64,000 bases of DNA from contig NZ_SSSR01000011.1 in assembly GCF_009469695.1 (NCBI RefSeq), positions 1 through 64,000 of the forward strand, read 5' to 3'. Numbering within the stretch: the first letter of the stretch is position 1; each line of letters begins with the position of its first letter. Source of the DNA: Propionivibrio limicola. GTDB lineage: Bacteria > Pseudomonadota > Gammaproteobacteria > Burkholderiales > Rhodocyclaceae. This document shows, in pieces, positions 8,348 to 16,434 of this stretch. The translations under genes and the position numbers were made by a program. The notes beneath the pieces are model-generated. The model saw only the letters and a program-made list of their open reading frames with translations, did no database searches and was not told the DNA's origin.

Positions 8348-9127
8348 ATGACTAAAACCTACGGAAAACTGATCGGCGCCTCGCTCGGCCCCGGCGACCC
8401 TGAACTGATTACCCGCCGCAGCTGGGCCGTGCTGCAATCCGGCGCGCGCTGGATCTACCCGGTCAAGAAGGCCGAGGAAATCTCCTACGCGCTGTCGATC
8501 GTCGAACGCGGCGGCCTGCCGGTGCCGGCCGACGCCGTCGAGCTGGTGTTCCCGATGACGCGCGACACCGAGGCGTTGACCAAGGCCTGGGTGCGCGCCG
8601 CGCAGCAAACGGTTGAATTGCTGGCCGAAGGCCGCGATGTCGTTTTCCTCGTCGAAGGCGACGCCTCGACCTTCGCCACCTTCGGCCACCTCGCCCGCGT
8701 CGCCCGCGAACTGGCGCCCGAGATCGAAGTCGAGACCATCCCCGGCGTCTCCTCCTTCGCCGCCGCCGCCGCCACCACCGGCATGCCGCTCGCCGAAGAG
8801 GACGAAACGCTGGCGATCATCCCGGCCGCCTACGGCACCGGCGTCATCGACCACATGCTCGACGAGTTCGATACGCTGATCCTGCTCAAGGTCAAACCGC
8901 TGCTCGACGAAGTGCTCGAACTGCTGGAACGCCGCGACCTGCTGGCGACCAGCTGCTTCATCGAAAAGGTCGGTTCGCCGGACGAGCGCGTTATCCGCGA
9001 CCTCGCCAGCCTCAAGGGCGAAAAGGTCAATTACCTGTCGCTGCTGCTGGTGCAGAACCCGAAGCGCCAGCGCGGCGAACTGCGCCGCGGCTGCCGCCAG
9101 CGCAAGGAGGCTGCGGTCAATGCTTAA
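8348..9127 (+). CDS. cbiL: Precorrin-2 / cobalt-factor II C20-methyltransferase
   Basis: A 259-residue class III SAM methylase that adds the C20 methyl group to (cobalt-)precorrin-2. Family motifs are ASLGPGDPELITRRSW, the WIYPVKKAEEISYAL stretch typical of CobI/CbiL, LVEGDASTFATF and IPGVSSFAAAAA. The ATG at 8348 is preferred to an in-frame TTG at 8327 that lies at the foot of the hairpin repeat. It is flanked on both sides by type B hairpins. Confidence 0.95.
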   Translation: MTKTYGKLIGASLGPGDPELITRRSWAVLQSGARWIYPVKKAEEISYALSIVERGGLPVPADAVELVFPMTRDTEALTKAWVRAAQQTVELLAEGRDVVFLVEGDASTFATFGHLARVARELAPEIEVETIPGVSSFAAAAATTGMPLAEEDETLAIIPAAYGTGVIDHMLDEFDTLILLKVKPLLDEVLELLERRDLLATSCFIEKVGSPDERVIRDLASLKGEKVNYLSLLLVQNPKRQRGELRRGCRQRKEAAVNA

Positions 9128-9135
9128 ACGCTTTC

Positions 9136-9226
9136 AACGCAGAGGGCGCAGAGATACAGAGAGCGCAGAGAAGACCTTTTCTTTGGTTTTTCTCTGCGTC
9201 CTCTGCGCCTCTGCGCCCTCTGCGTT
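9136..9226. repeat. ACAGAG-type hairpin repeat, type B copy 2 (long form)
   Basis: Two ~36-base arms, from AACGCAGAGGGCGCAGAG at the left to CTCTGCGCCCTCTGCGTT at the right, pair with a few mismatches around a T-rich loop (CTTTTCTTTGGTTTTT). The arm consists of tandem GCAGAG/ACAGAG-like units, more than in copy 1, so the family appears to vary by unit number and base. It fills the cbiL-cbiG gap, ending 17 bases before the cbiG ATG. Confidence 0.9.
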
Positions 9227-9243
9227 AAAAGAGGTTCAATAAC

Positions 9244-10002
9244 ATGCCGCAACGCACCGCCGTCATCTCGATCACCCGTCACGGCGTTGCCATGGCCGGC
9301 CGCGTCGTTGGCGCCCTGCCCGGCGCGCAGTTGTTCGCGCCGGAGAAGTTCGCCGCCGAGGCCGAGCAAGCGGCACCCGGCGCCGCGCACACCTACGCGG
9401 GCAAGACCGGCGAGCAGCTGGGCGTTCTTTTTGCCGACTACGATGCCATCGTCGCCATCCTTTCGCTCGGCGCCATGGTGCGCTTGATCGCCCCCTACCT
9501 GCAATCGAAGGAATCCGACCCGGCCGTGGTCGTGCTCGACGAAGGCGGCAAGTTCGCCATCCCGATGCTCTCCGGCCACCTCGGCGGCGCCAACGCGCTG
9601 GCCGGGCATCTGGCAACGGCACTCGGCGCGCAGGCCGTGCTGACCACCGCTTCCGACTCGCGCGAAACCATCGGCGTCGACCTGCTCGGCCGCGAACTCG
9701 GCTGGACGCTGGAAGCCAAACACGGCGAACTCATCCGCGCCAGCGCCGCCGTGGTCAACGACGAACCGGTCGCCCTGGTGCAGGAAGCCGGCCGCGCCGA
9801 CTGGTGGCCGAACCACGCCAACGGCCGCACCGGGCCGCTGCCGGCCAACATCACCCTATTTACCAAGCTGGAAGATGTCGATCCCGACCGCTTCGCCGCC
9901 GTCCTCTGGATCAGCCAACGCGACATGCCCACAGACTACCGGAAAAAACTCGCCGGCCGCAGCGTCACCTACCGCCCACCAGCTGACGAAAACGCCCAAT
10001 GA
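9244..10002 (+). CDS. cbiG: Cobalt-precorrin-5A hydrolase CbiG, N-terminal and middle domains only
   Basis: A 252-residue protein matching the first two domains of CbiG, which opens the delta-lactone of cobalt-precorrin-5A and releases acetaldehyde. Diagnostic blocks are ILSLGAMVRLIAPYL, VVVLDEGGKFAIPMLSGHLG (GGxxxIPxLSGHxGGAN pattern) and the ALGAQAVLTTASDS stretch. Typical CbiG proteins of 330-380 residues continue into a CobE-like C-terminal domain. Here the frame ends at 10002, and that domain is encoded separately at 10349 after a repeat block. Confidence 0.93.
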   Translation: MPQRTAVISITRHGVAMAGRVVGALPGAQLFAPEKFAAEAEQAAPGAAHTYAGKTGEQLGVLFADYDAIVAILSLGAMVRLIAPYLQSKESDPAVVVLDEGGKFAIPMLSGHLGGANALAGHLATALGAQAVLTTASDSRETIGVDLLGRELGWTLEAKHGELIRASAAVVNDEPVALVQEAGRADWWPNHANGRTGPLPANITLFTKLEDVDPDRFAAVLWISQRDMPTDYRKKLAGRSVTYRPPADENAQ

Positions 10003-10331
10003 CGCCATCGAACTCCTTGCACCGTTGCGCCCCGACCTCCCCCCTTCGCACGCGCCAAGCCGTGTCGCACGGGCTGGGGAAGTCGGTGCGTGTTGTCCGA
10101 GCCGCAGGCGAGTTTTCACGCGCCGCCCGCCCGTGTGGCACGGCGCCGGGGAGCGGGCCGCAGGCCCGCCGCGTGCGTGGGGTCGCCTTTCTTTGGTTCC
10201 TTTCTTTGGCGACGCAAAGAAAGGAACACGCCGGTCAACGGCGGAACGAAACCTTTCCGCACGCACCGCAAGGGAAGAACCCACAAAACGCCTGCGGCAC
10301 ACTTCTGGATTCCGGCTTTCGCCGGAATGGC
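10003..10331. repeat. Compound repeat block separating the two halves of CbiG
   Basis: This 346-base gap holds no convincing gene. It contains the pattern CCTTTCTTTGGTTCCTTTCT and its inverted partner AAAGAAAGGAAC, the core of a widespread proteobacterial repeat whose spurious translation reads FFGSFLWRRKERN. At its right end (10305-10331) is a half copy of the type A palindrome (CTGGATTCCGGC TTTC GCCGGAAT). Several frames are open across it because of GC bias, including a 117-codon one from 9999, but none looks like a protein family. Confidence 0.75.
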
Positions 10332-10348
10332 GGGGAGGGAGCCATCGC

Positions 10349-10753
10349 ATGAGCGCAAAACCCATCGCCCTCGGCCTCGGCTGCGACCGCAACACCCCGC
10401 TCGCCACCGTAAAAACCGCCATCGTGCAGGCATTGGCCCTTTGCCACGCCAGCCTCGACGACGTCAAAGCCGTCGCCAGCATCGACCTCAAAGCCGACGA
10501 ACCGGCCTTGCTTGAACTTGCCGCCGAACACGGCTGGACGATCCGCTTCTACCCCGCCGCCGAGCTGGCGACTGTCGACGTCCCCAACCCGTCGGCAACC
10601 GTGCGCAAACACACCGGCACGCCCTCGGTCTCGGAAGCCACCGCCCTGCTCGCCGCCGGCACCGACAAGACCAACCTCATCATCGAAAAACACCGCCATC
10701 GCGGCCCGGACGGCCGCAATGCCACCGTCTCCATCGCAAGGATTCCAGAATGA
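10349..10753 (+). CDS. cobE: CbiG C-terminal domain as a separate CobE-like protein
   Basis: A 134-residue protein equal to the CbiG C-terminal (CobE) domain: IALGLGCDRNTP at the start, the LASIDLKADEPALLELA-type block (here VASIDLKADEPALLELAAEH), VRKHTGTPSVSEATAL and the ending GRNATVSIARI. It may act together with the truncated CbiG upstream. The ATG at 10349 is chosen because conservation starts there; the frame is open further left only through the repeat. The stop overlaps the cbiH start by four bases, so the two are coupled. Confidence 0.88.
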   Translation: MSAKPIALGLGCDRNTPLATVKTAIVQALALCHASLDDVKAVASIDLKADEPALLELAAEHGWTIRFYPAAELATVDVPNPSATVRKHTGTPSVSEATALLAAGTDKTNLIIEKHRHRGPDGRNATVSIARIPE

Positions 10754-11751
10754 CCCAAGCCTGCACCGCACCCACCGGAAAAATCATGCTCGTCGGCCTC
10801 GGCCCAGGCAGCCACGACTACCTGACCGGCCGCGCCCGCGCCGCCATCGCTGAGGCCGATACGGTCATCGGCTACGCCACCTACATCCGCTTGGTCAAAG
10901 AACTGCTCGACGGCAAGGAAGTCATCAAGAAGGCGATGACCGAGGAACTCGACCGCGCCATCGAAGCCTACGACCGCGCCAAGCAGGGCAAGAAAGTCGC
11001 GCTGATTTCCTCGGGCGACGCCGGCGTGTACGGCATGGCCGGCCCGACCTTCGAAGTGCTGTTTCAAGCCGGTTGGACGCCCGATTCGGGCATCGAAGTC
11101 GAAATCATCCCCGGCGCTTCGGCGATCAACACCTGCGCCTCGCTGGTCGGCGCCCCGCTGACACACGATTTCTGCGCCATTTCGCTGTCCGACCTGCTAA
11201 CGCCGTGGCCGACCATCGCCCGCCGTCTCGACGCCGTCGCCTACTCGGACTTCGTCGTCGCTCTGTACAACCCGAAGAGCGGCCGCCGCACGCGCCAGAT
11301 TCAGGAAGCGCAACGCATCTTCCTGCGTCACCGCGATCCGAACACGCCGGTGGCCATCGTCAAGTCGGCCTTCCGCGCCAAGCAGCGCATCGAATTCACC
11401 ACGCTTGAGAAGATGCTTGAAGCCGACATCGGCATGCTGTCGACGGTGCTGATCGGCAACTCCAACACCTTCGTCAAGCACGGCCTGATGATCACGCCGC
11501 GCGGTTACGCCAACAAATACGACGTCGAAATTGGCAACAGCGCCGCGCGCGACGGCGAGAAGGCCGGCGTTTCGCTGTCGACGGGCCTGAATGGCTGGCT
11601 GGCCGCCATCCACGCCGCACACGCCGACGGCCAATCGCCGGCCGAACTCGCCAAAGCCTACCGCCTGCCGGAAGACTACATCGCCGCCGTGCTCAACGAA
11701 CCGCTCGACATCGACACCGACGAAGCCGCCGAAGAAAGCGCCGAAGCGTAA
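10750..11751 (+). CDS. cbiH: Precorrin-3B / cobalt-precorrin-3 C17-methyltransferase with C-terminal extension
   Basis: A 333-residue class III SAM methylase that methylates C17 and drives ring contraction. Motifs are MLVGLGPGSHDYLTGRA, ISSGDAGVYGMAG, IPGASAINTCASLVGAPL, FVVALYNPKSGRR and the typical end MITPRGY. The catalytic domain ends near residue 255. The remaining ~75 residues are an extension with a helical AELAKAYRLPEDYIAAVL segment and an acidic tail; this is not the Fe-S extension known from some CbiH proteins, since it has no cysteine cluster. It overlaps cobE and is followed by cobA 21 bases later. Confidence 0.94.
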   Translation: MTQACTAPTGKIMLVGLGPGSHDYLTGRARAAIAEADTVIGYATYIRLVKELLDGKEVIKKAMTEELDRAIEAYDRAKQGKKVALISSGDAGVYGMAGPTFEVLFQAGWTPDSGIEVEIIPGASAINTCASLVGAPLTHDFCAISLSDLLTPWPTIARRLDAVAYSDFVVALYNPKSGRRTRQIQEAQRIFLRHRDPNTPVAIVKSAFRAKQRIEFTTLEKMLEADIGMLSTVLIGNSNTFVKHGLMITPRGYANKYDVEIGNSAARDGEKAGVSLSTGLNGWLAAIHAAHADGQSPAELAKAYRLPEDYIAAVLNEPLDIDTDEAAEESAEA

Positions 11752-11772
11752 CGAAAAGACAGGAGACTCGCC

Positions 11773-12522
11773 ATGACCTCACCCACCACCACAGGACGCG
11801 TCGCCCTCGTCGGCGCAGGCCCCGGCGATGCCGAGCTGATCACGCTCAAAGGCGCCCGCCTGCTCGGGCAGGCCGAAGTCGTCATCTACGACAACCTCGT
11901 CAGCCAGGGCATTCTCGACCTGATCGCGCCGGCCGCCGAGCGCATTTTCGTCGGCAAGATGGCCGGCAACCACACGCTGCCGCAGGAAGACATCTGCCAG
12001 CTGCTCGTCGATAAGGCACTCGCCGGCAAATTCGTCGTCCGCCTCAAGGGCGGCGACCCCTTCGTCTTCGGGCGCGGCGGCGAGGAAGTCGACGTGCTGC
12101 TGGCCGCCGGCGTGCCGGTCGACATCGTCCCCGGCGTCACCGCCGCGCTCGGCGCCGCCGCCAGCTTCGGCTTCCCGCTCACCCACCGCGACCACGCGCA
12201 AAGCTGCGTCTTCGTCACCGGCCACCTCAAGGATCATTCGGTCGATCTCAACTGGCAATCGCTGGCCCAGCCGAACCAGACGATCGTCATCTACATGGGC
12301 ATCACCGGCCTCGACACCATCGCGAAGGAATTGCAAGCCGCCGGCCTGTCCGGCGACACGCCGGCTGCCCTGATCTACCGCGCCACTTGGCCGAACCAGC
12401 GGATTTATCCGGGCACGCTGGCCACGCTGGTCGAAATGGCACGGACCAACAACATCAAGCCGCCGGCGCTGATCGTCATCGGTGGCGTCGTCGGATTGCT
12501 GAAGAACGACACAACGGCATAG
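11773..12522 (+). CDS. cobA: Uroporphyrinogen-III C-methyltransferase (SUMT)
   Basis: A 249-residue enzyme that makes precorrin-2 from uroporphyrinogen III by methylating C2 and C7, the entry to B12 and siroheme. Motifs are VALVGAGPGDAELITLKGAR, VIYDNLVSQGIL, VRLKGGDPFVFGRGGEE and VPGVTAALGAAA. Length matches single-function SUMT, without the CysG dehydrogenase/ferrochelatase part. RBS AGGAGA lies just upstream. It is the last recognised gene of the operon. Confidence 0.96.
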   Translation: MTSPTTTGRVALVGAGPGDAELITLKGARLLGQAEVVIYDNLVSQGILDLIAPAAERIFVGKMAGNHTLPQEDICQLLVDKALAGKFVVRLKGGDPFVFGRGGEEVDVLLAAGVPVDIVPGVTAALGAAASFGFPLTHRDHAQSCVFVTGHLKDHSVDLNWQSLAQPNQTIVIYMGITGLDTIAKELQAAGLSGDTPAALIYRATWPNQRIYPGTLATLVEMARTNNIKPPALIVIGGVVGLLKNDTTA

Positions 12523-12722
12523 CAAGAAAATGAGCGCCCCGGCGGCTTGGCGAGTTCCTCCGCCGGTTGCCGGCATACGTAGTTTCCCGCTTGTACTTTC
12601 CCGCCCCACTCTATAGAGTGCCTTTATAGGAAAGAACAATGGCTTGACCGGCCGCTCGGAGCAGCGAGAGATGGCCGGACCAGCAACCACGCTTTAGTTC
12701 CGGAAACGACTTCTGCCGACCG
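12523..12722. other. Intergenic gap with a promoter-like pair and a perfect 12-bp palindrome
   Basis: No gene is seen here. TTGTAC (near 12594) and TAGAGT are spaced by about 17 bases and could be a weak promoter for the following GGDEF-EAL gene. The palindrome ACTCTATAGAGT lies at 12608-12619, overlapping that possible -10. No clear terminator for the cobalamin operon was found. Confidence 0.3.
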
Positions 12723-15608
12723 ATGAAACGCGACGAGCCGTCCACCGCTCCGGAGGAACTGCCTCCCGAGCTGCCAAAAGTGATCGCCCTCCTCTCCTGG
12801 GCGGGAGGCGCAATTACGACTCTTCTTGTCCCCTTGGTCTTTCTCGGGATCGGCTATCAGAGCGAAGTCACGCGCCTTGAATCGGCGCTGCAGGCCAGCA
12901 TTCACAACATCGAACGGCAGACGCGCGCCTTGCAGAACAGTGGCGCGAAGGCGGCAGCGGGCTTCCTGTCGCCACAAAACGCGCTCGCCTCCCTCGACTG
13001 GCTGGGCGACGAAACCCGTATCCGCATGACCGGCACAGACCAGCAGCTGCTCGCCGAGAAGGTGGCCGATTCGCGCCCCCCGCGCCTGGTTCGCACCGCC
13101 TACCTGAATCTCGGGGAAAGAAGCATCGCCCAGCTGGAAGTCAGCCGCTCCCTGGTGCCGCTTCTCTACCACTCGCTCCTCATGCTGGCGCCGGGGCTGG
13201 TGTTCGGGCTGATGGTTTTCTTCGCGCTGCGCGACGTGCCAATGCGTGCCCTGCGCCTCGCCTTGCAGGAAAATGGCATGCGCAAGACCACCGAGGAGCA
13301 GCTGGCCAAATCGCTGGCCATTTTCGCGGCGACGCTCGAATCGACGGCCGACGGCATTTTCGTGACCGACGTGCACGGGCGGGAAATCGTCGCCAACCAG
13401 CGCTTCCTCGACATGTGGAATCTGCGCCGGCCGGCCGGGTCCTACACCGGCGACAACGAAACCATCGCCGCACTCGCTGGCCAGCTACGCGATCCGGCAA
13501 CGTTCTTCAGCACGCAAAAGGACCTCACCAAGCACATCGACGTCAATCACGCCGCCATTCTCGAACTGCGCGACGGACGCCGCTTCGAATGGAATTCGCG
13601 CCCCCAGTTCGTCGACGGCAAGGTCGTCGGCCGCGTCTCGAGCTTCCGCGACATCACCGAGCGGGGGCGCGCCGAGGCGCTGCTCGCCGCGGAGAAAGAA
13701 GTGCTCGAGATGGTCGTCTGCGGCAATCCGCTGAAAGCGGCGCTGGGCGTTCTGGCTCGCCATGTCGAGGTGCTTTCCGGCGAAATGTTCTGCGCGATCA
13801 TGTTCCGTGAGAACGGCGAAGGCAACTCGCTCGCCTGTGCGACCGGCCGCAACCTGCCCGACAACGTCGCTGACAGCCTCGTTCATCACGGCCAGACCGC
13901 GTTCGAGAAAGCCTGCGCTGACATCGCCAGCCGCGGCGGCCCGCAAAACCACGATCTGGGCGACGAATTCAGCGGCGTCATCGAGGATATTCATGTCAAC
14001 CCGGCGTGGGCGGAGTACCGCACCTTGATCGCCAAGTACGGCATCCAGGCCTGCTTCGCCGTCGCCGTGCGTTCTTCGGAAGGCAGCCTGCTCGGCTTCA
14101 TCGTCGCCCATTACCGCACGCCGGCCGACCAGCCGCCGCATGACCGCAAACTGGTCTGGATCGCCGCTCACCTGACCAGTATCGCCATCGAGCGGCGCCG
14201 GGCGGAAGACCGGCTCGATGTCATGGCCCATTACGACGCGCTGACGCTGTTGCCCAACCGGCTGCTGTTCCGCGACCGCCTCAACCAGGCGCTGGCCCGC
14301 GTCGAGCGGCACAAGGATCTGGCCGCGCTGTTGTTCATCGACCTGGACCGCTTCAAGACCATCAACGACACCCTCGGCCACGACTCGGGCGACCTGCTGC
14401 TGTGCGAGGTCTCGGCACGCCTGCGCCAGTGCGTGCGCGAGGTCGACACCGTCGCCCGCCTGGGCGGCGACGAGTTCACGGTCATTCTGGAACAGATCAA
14501 CAAGCCGGGCGACGCTGCCGCCATCGCCGTCAAGATCATCGAGGCGCTCGCCACGCCCATCCTGTTGCGCGGCCAGGAAGCTTTCGTCTCGCCGAGCATC
14601 GGCATCACCATTTTCCCCTCGGACAGCGAAGACGCCGATCAGCTCGTCAAGAATGCCGATACCGCGATGTACCGGGCCAAGGAAGACGGCGGCAACGGCT
14701 ACCGCTTTTTCACGACGGAAATGGATGTGTTGACGACCGGCCGGCTACAGATGGAAAGCGGGCTGCGCCACGCACTGCAACGCGAAGAATTCATCGTCTA
14801 TTACCAGGCGAAACTCAATCTCGCGACCGGCTCGATCATCGGCGCGGAAGCCTTGCTGCGCTGGAAGCACCCGACGCGCGGCCTCGTTTCGCCAGTCGAA
14901 TTCGTGCCCATCCTCGAAGAAACCGGCCTCATCGAACCGGTGGGCGAGTGGGTATTAAGAGCGGTGTGCACCCAGATCCGGGCGTGGCAGAAAGATCCGT
15001 CGCTGCCACCGCTGATCGTCGCCGCCAACCTTTCCGGACGGCAACTGCAGCGCAACAACCTGGCCTCCACCGTTGCCGACATTCTGGAAGAAACGGGACT
15101 CGACCCGCAATTCCTCGAACTCGAGGTCACGGAAAGCATGCTCATGCACGACCCGAAATGGACCGTCGACATGCTGCTCCAGCTCCGCAACAAGGGCATC
15201 CTGCACATTGACGTCGACGACTTCGGCACCGGCTATTCGTCGCTCAGCTACCTCAAGCAGTTTCCGATCGACTCGCTCAAGCTCGACAAATCCTTCGTCG
15301 ATGGCCTGCCGAGCGACGAAGACGACATCGCCATCTCGCAGGCCGTCATCGCCCTGGCGCACAGTCTCAAACTCACGGTGATTGCCGAGGGCGTCGAGCG
15401 CGAGGAACAGCTCGAATTCCTCCGCCAGAACGGCTGTGACGTCATCCAGGGCTACCTCGTCAGCCGGCCGCTGCCGGCCGACGCCTTTGCCCAACTAGTG
15501 CGCGACGGCGTCGACTTCGGCCCGGAGCTGCCCCCCGGCGACGCCGGGAAACGGGTCAGGAATGCCACGCCACAAAGCGATTATTTGTTGCCGCTCGAGC
15601 CCAAATAG
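12723..15608 (+). CDS. Membrane PAS-GAF-GGDEF-EAL cyclic-di-GMP signalling protein
   Basis: A 961-residue inner-membrane regulator of cyclic di-GMP. Membrane helices near residues 20-44 and 143-168 flank a short periplasmic part. Then come a PAS domain (~193-310), a GAF domain (~330-490), a GGDEF domain with intact RLGGDEF (~581) and an RxxD inhibition site (REVD) five residues before it, and an EAL domain with EALLR (~709), DDFGTGYSSL, DKSFVDGL and AEGVE. All key residues for synthesis and hydrolysis appear present, so net activity cannot be predicted. It stands alone between cobA and a convergent slipin gene. Confidence 0.93.
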   Translation: MKRDEPSTAPEELPPELPKVIALLSWAGGAITTLLVPLVFLGIGYQSEVTRLESALQASIHNIERQTRALQNSGAKAAAGFLSPQNALASLDWLGDETRIRMTGTDQQLLAEKVADSRPPRLVRTAYLNLGERSIAQLEVSRSLVPLLYHSLLMLAPGLVFGLMVFFALRDVPMRALRLALQENGMRKTTEEQLAKSLAIFAATLESTADGIFVTDVHGREIVANQRFLDMWNLRRPAGSYTGDNETIAALAGQLRDPATFFSTQKDLTKHIDVNHAAILELRDGRRFEWNSRPQFVDGKVVGRVSSFRDITERGRAEALLAAEKEVLEMVVCGNPLKAALGVLARHVEVLSGEMFCAIMFRENGEGNSLACATGRNLPDNVADSLVHHGQTAFEKACADIASRGGPQNHDLGDEFSGVIEDIHVNPAWAEYRTLIAKYGIQACFAVAVRSSEGSLLGFIVAHYRTPADQPPHDRKLVWIAAHLTSIAIERRRAEDRLDVMAHYDALTLLPNRLLFRDRLNQALARVERHKDLAALLFIDLDRFKTINDTLGHDSGDLLLCEVSARLRQCVREVDTVARLGGDEFTVILEQINKPGDAAAIAVKIIEALATPILLRGQEAFVSPSIGITIFPSDSEDADQLVKNADTAMYRAKEDGGNGYRFFTTEMDVLTTGRLQMESGLRHALQREEFIVYYQAKLNLATGSIIGAEALLRWKHPTRGLVSPVEFVPILEETGLIEPVGEWVLRAVCTQIRAWQKDPSLPPLIVAANLSGRQLQRNNLASTVADILEETGLDPQFLELEVTESMLMHDPKWTVDMLLQLRNKGILHIDVDDFGTGYSSLSYLKQFPIDSLKLDKSFVDGLPSDEDDIAISQAVIALAHSLKLTVIAEGVEREEQLEFLRQNGCDVIQGYLVSRPLPADAFAQLVRDGVDFGPELPPGDAGKRVRNATPQSDYLLPLEPK

Positions 15609-15642
15609 CGGAACACCCGAATCGCTCAGGGAGCATCCCGCC

Positions 15643-16434
15643 TTATTCGCCCTTGCCGCTCTGTCCGCCCATCCCGCCCTTGAACAAGGTATCGACGATG
15701 TCCATCGGCATCGGAAAGACAATCGTCGAACTCTTGTCGCCGGCGATATTCGTCAGCGTCTGCAGATAGCGTAATTGCATGGCCTGTGGCGACTGCGCCA
15801 GGACCTGCGCCGCTTCCAGCAGTTTCTCCGACGCCTGCAATTCGCCTTCGGCATGAATCACCTTCGCCCGCCGTTCACGCTCGGCCTCGGCCTGACGGGC
15901 GATGGCGCGCACCATCGAGTCGTTGATATCCACGTGCTTGATCTCGACATTGGCCACCTTGATGCCCCACGAGTCGGTCTGTGCGTCGAGGATCTGCTGA
16001 ATATCGACATTCAGCCGTTCGCGCTCGGCGAGCATGTCGTCCAGCTCATGCTTGCCGAGCACCGAACGCAGCGTCGTCTGCGCCAGTTGCGATGTCGCCT
16101 CGAAATAGTTCTCGACGTGAATGATCGCCTTTTCCGGATCGACGACCCGAAAATAGACGACGGCATTGACCTGAACCGACACATTGTCGCGCGAGATCAC
16201 ATCCTGGCTCGGCACGTCCATCACCACCAGGCGCAGATCCACCCTGACCATCTGCTGGATGCCCGGCACGATGAGGACAATCCCCGGCCCTTTCACTTTC
16301 CAGAAGCGACCGAGCAGAAACACCACGCCACGCTCGTACTCGCGCAGGATGCGGATACTGGCCACCGCCAGCATGACCAGCAACAGCACCGCCCCGCCCC
16401 AACCGACATTCCAGCCAAATTCCCAGACCCTCAT
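15643..16434 (-). CDS. Slipin / stomatin-like SPFH membrane protein
   Basis: A 263-residue SPFH (band 7) protein. An N-terminal membrane segment (about residues 10-27) precedes the SPFH core with [19 protein letters not shown] and [13 protein letters not shown], then a charged coiled coil rich in [17 protein letters not shown]. Slipins form oligomers in membrane microdomains and pair with NfeD proteases. It overlaps the upstream nfeD-type gene by four bases, the usual slipin-NfeD operon. Confidence 0.93.
   Translation of the reverse strand: MRVWEFGWNVGWGGAVLLLVMLAVASIRILREYERGVVFLLGRFWKVKGPGIVLIVPGIQQMVRVDLRLVVMDVPSQDVISRDNVSVQVNAVVYFRVVDPEKAIIHVENYFEATSQLAQTTLRSVLGKHELDDMLAERERLNVDIQQILDAQTDSWGIKVANVEIKHVDINDSMVRAIARQAEAERERRAKVIHAEGELQASEKLLEAAQVLAQSPQAMQLRYLQTLTNIAGDKSSTIVFPMPMDIVDTLFKGGMGGQSGKGE

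Noticed and set aside
8270-9226. ACAGAG repeats as a possible CRISPR array
   Set aside because: The units are short, tandem and arranged as inverted arms of a hairpin, with no regular spacers and no cas genes.
10090-10515. Open frame with the FFGSFLWRRKERN stretch
   Set aside because: This peptide is a well-known artefact of a widespread proteobacterial intergenic repeat; the frame also overlaps cobE in a different phase.
9875-10753. One continuous 292-codon reading frame joining the repeat block to cobE
   Set aside because: The part before 10349 is repeat sequence and an out-of-frame shadow of cbiG; only the segment from 10349 has family character.
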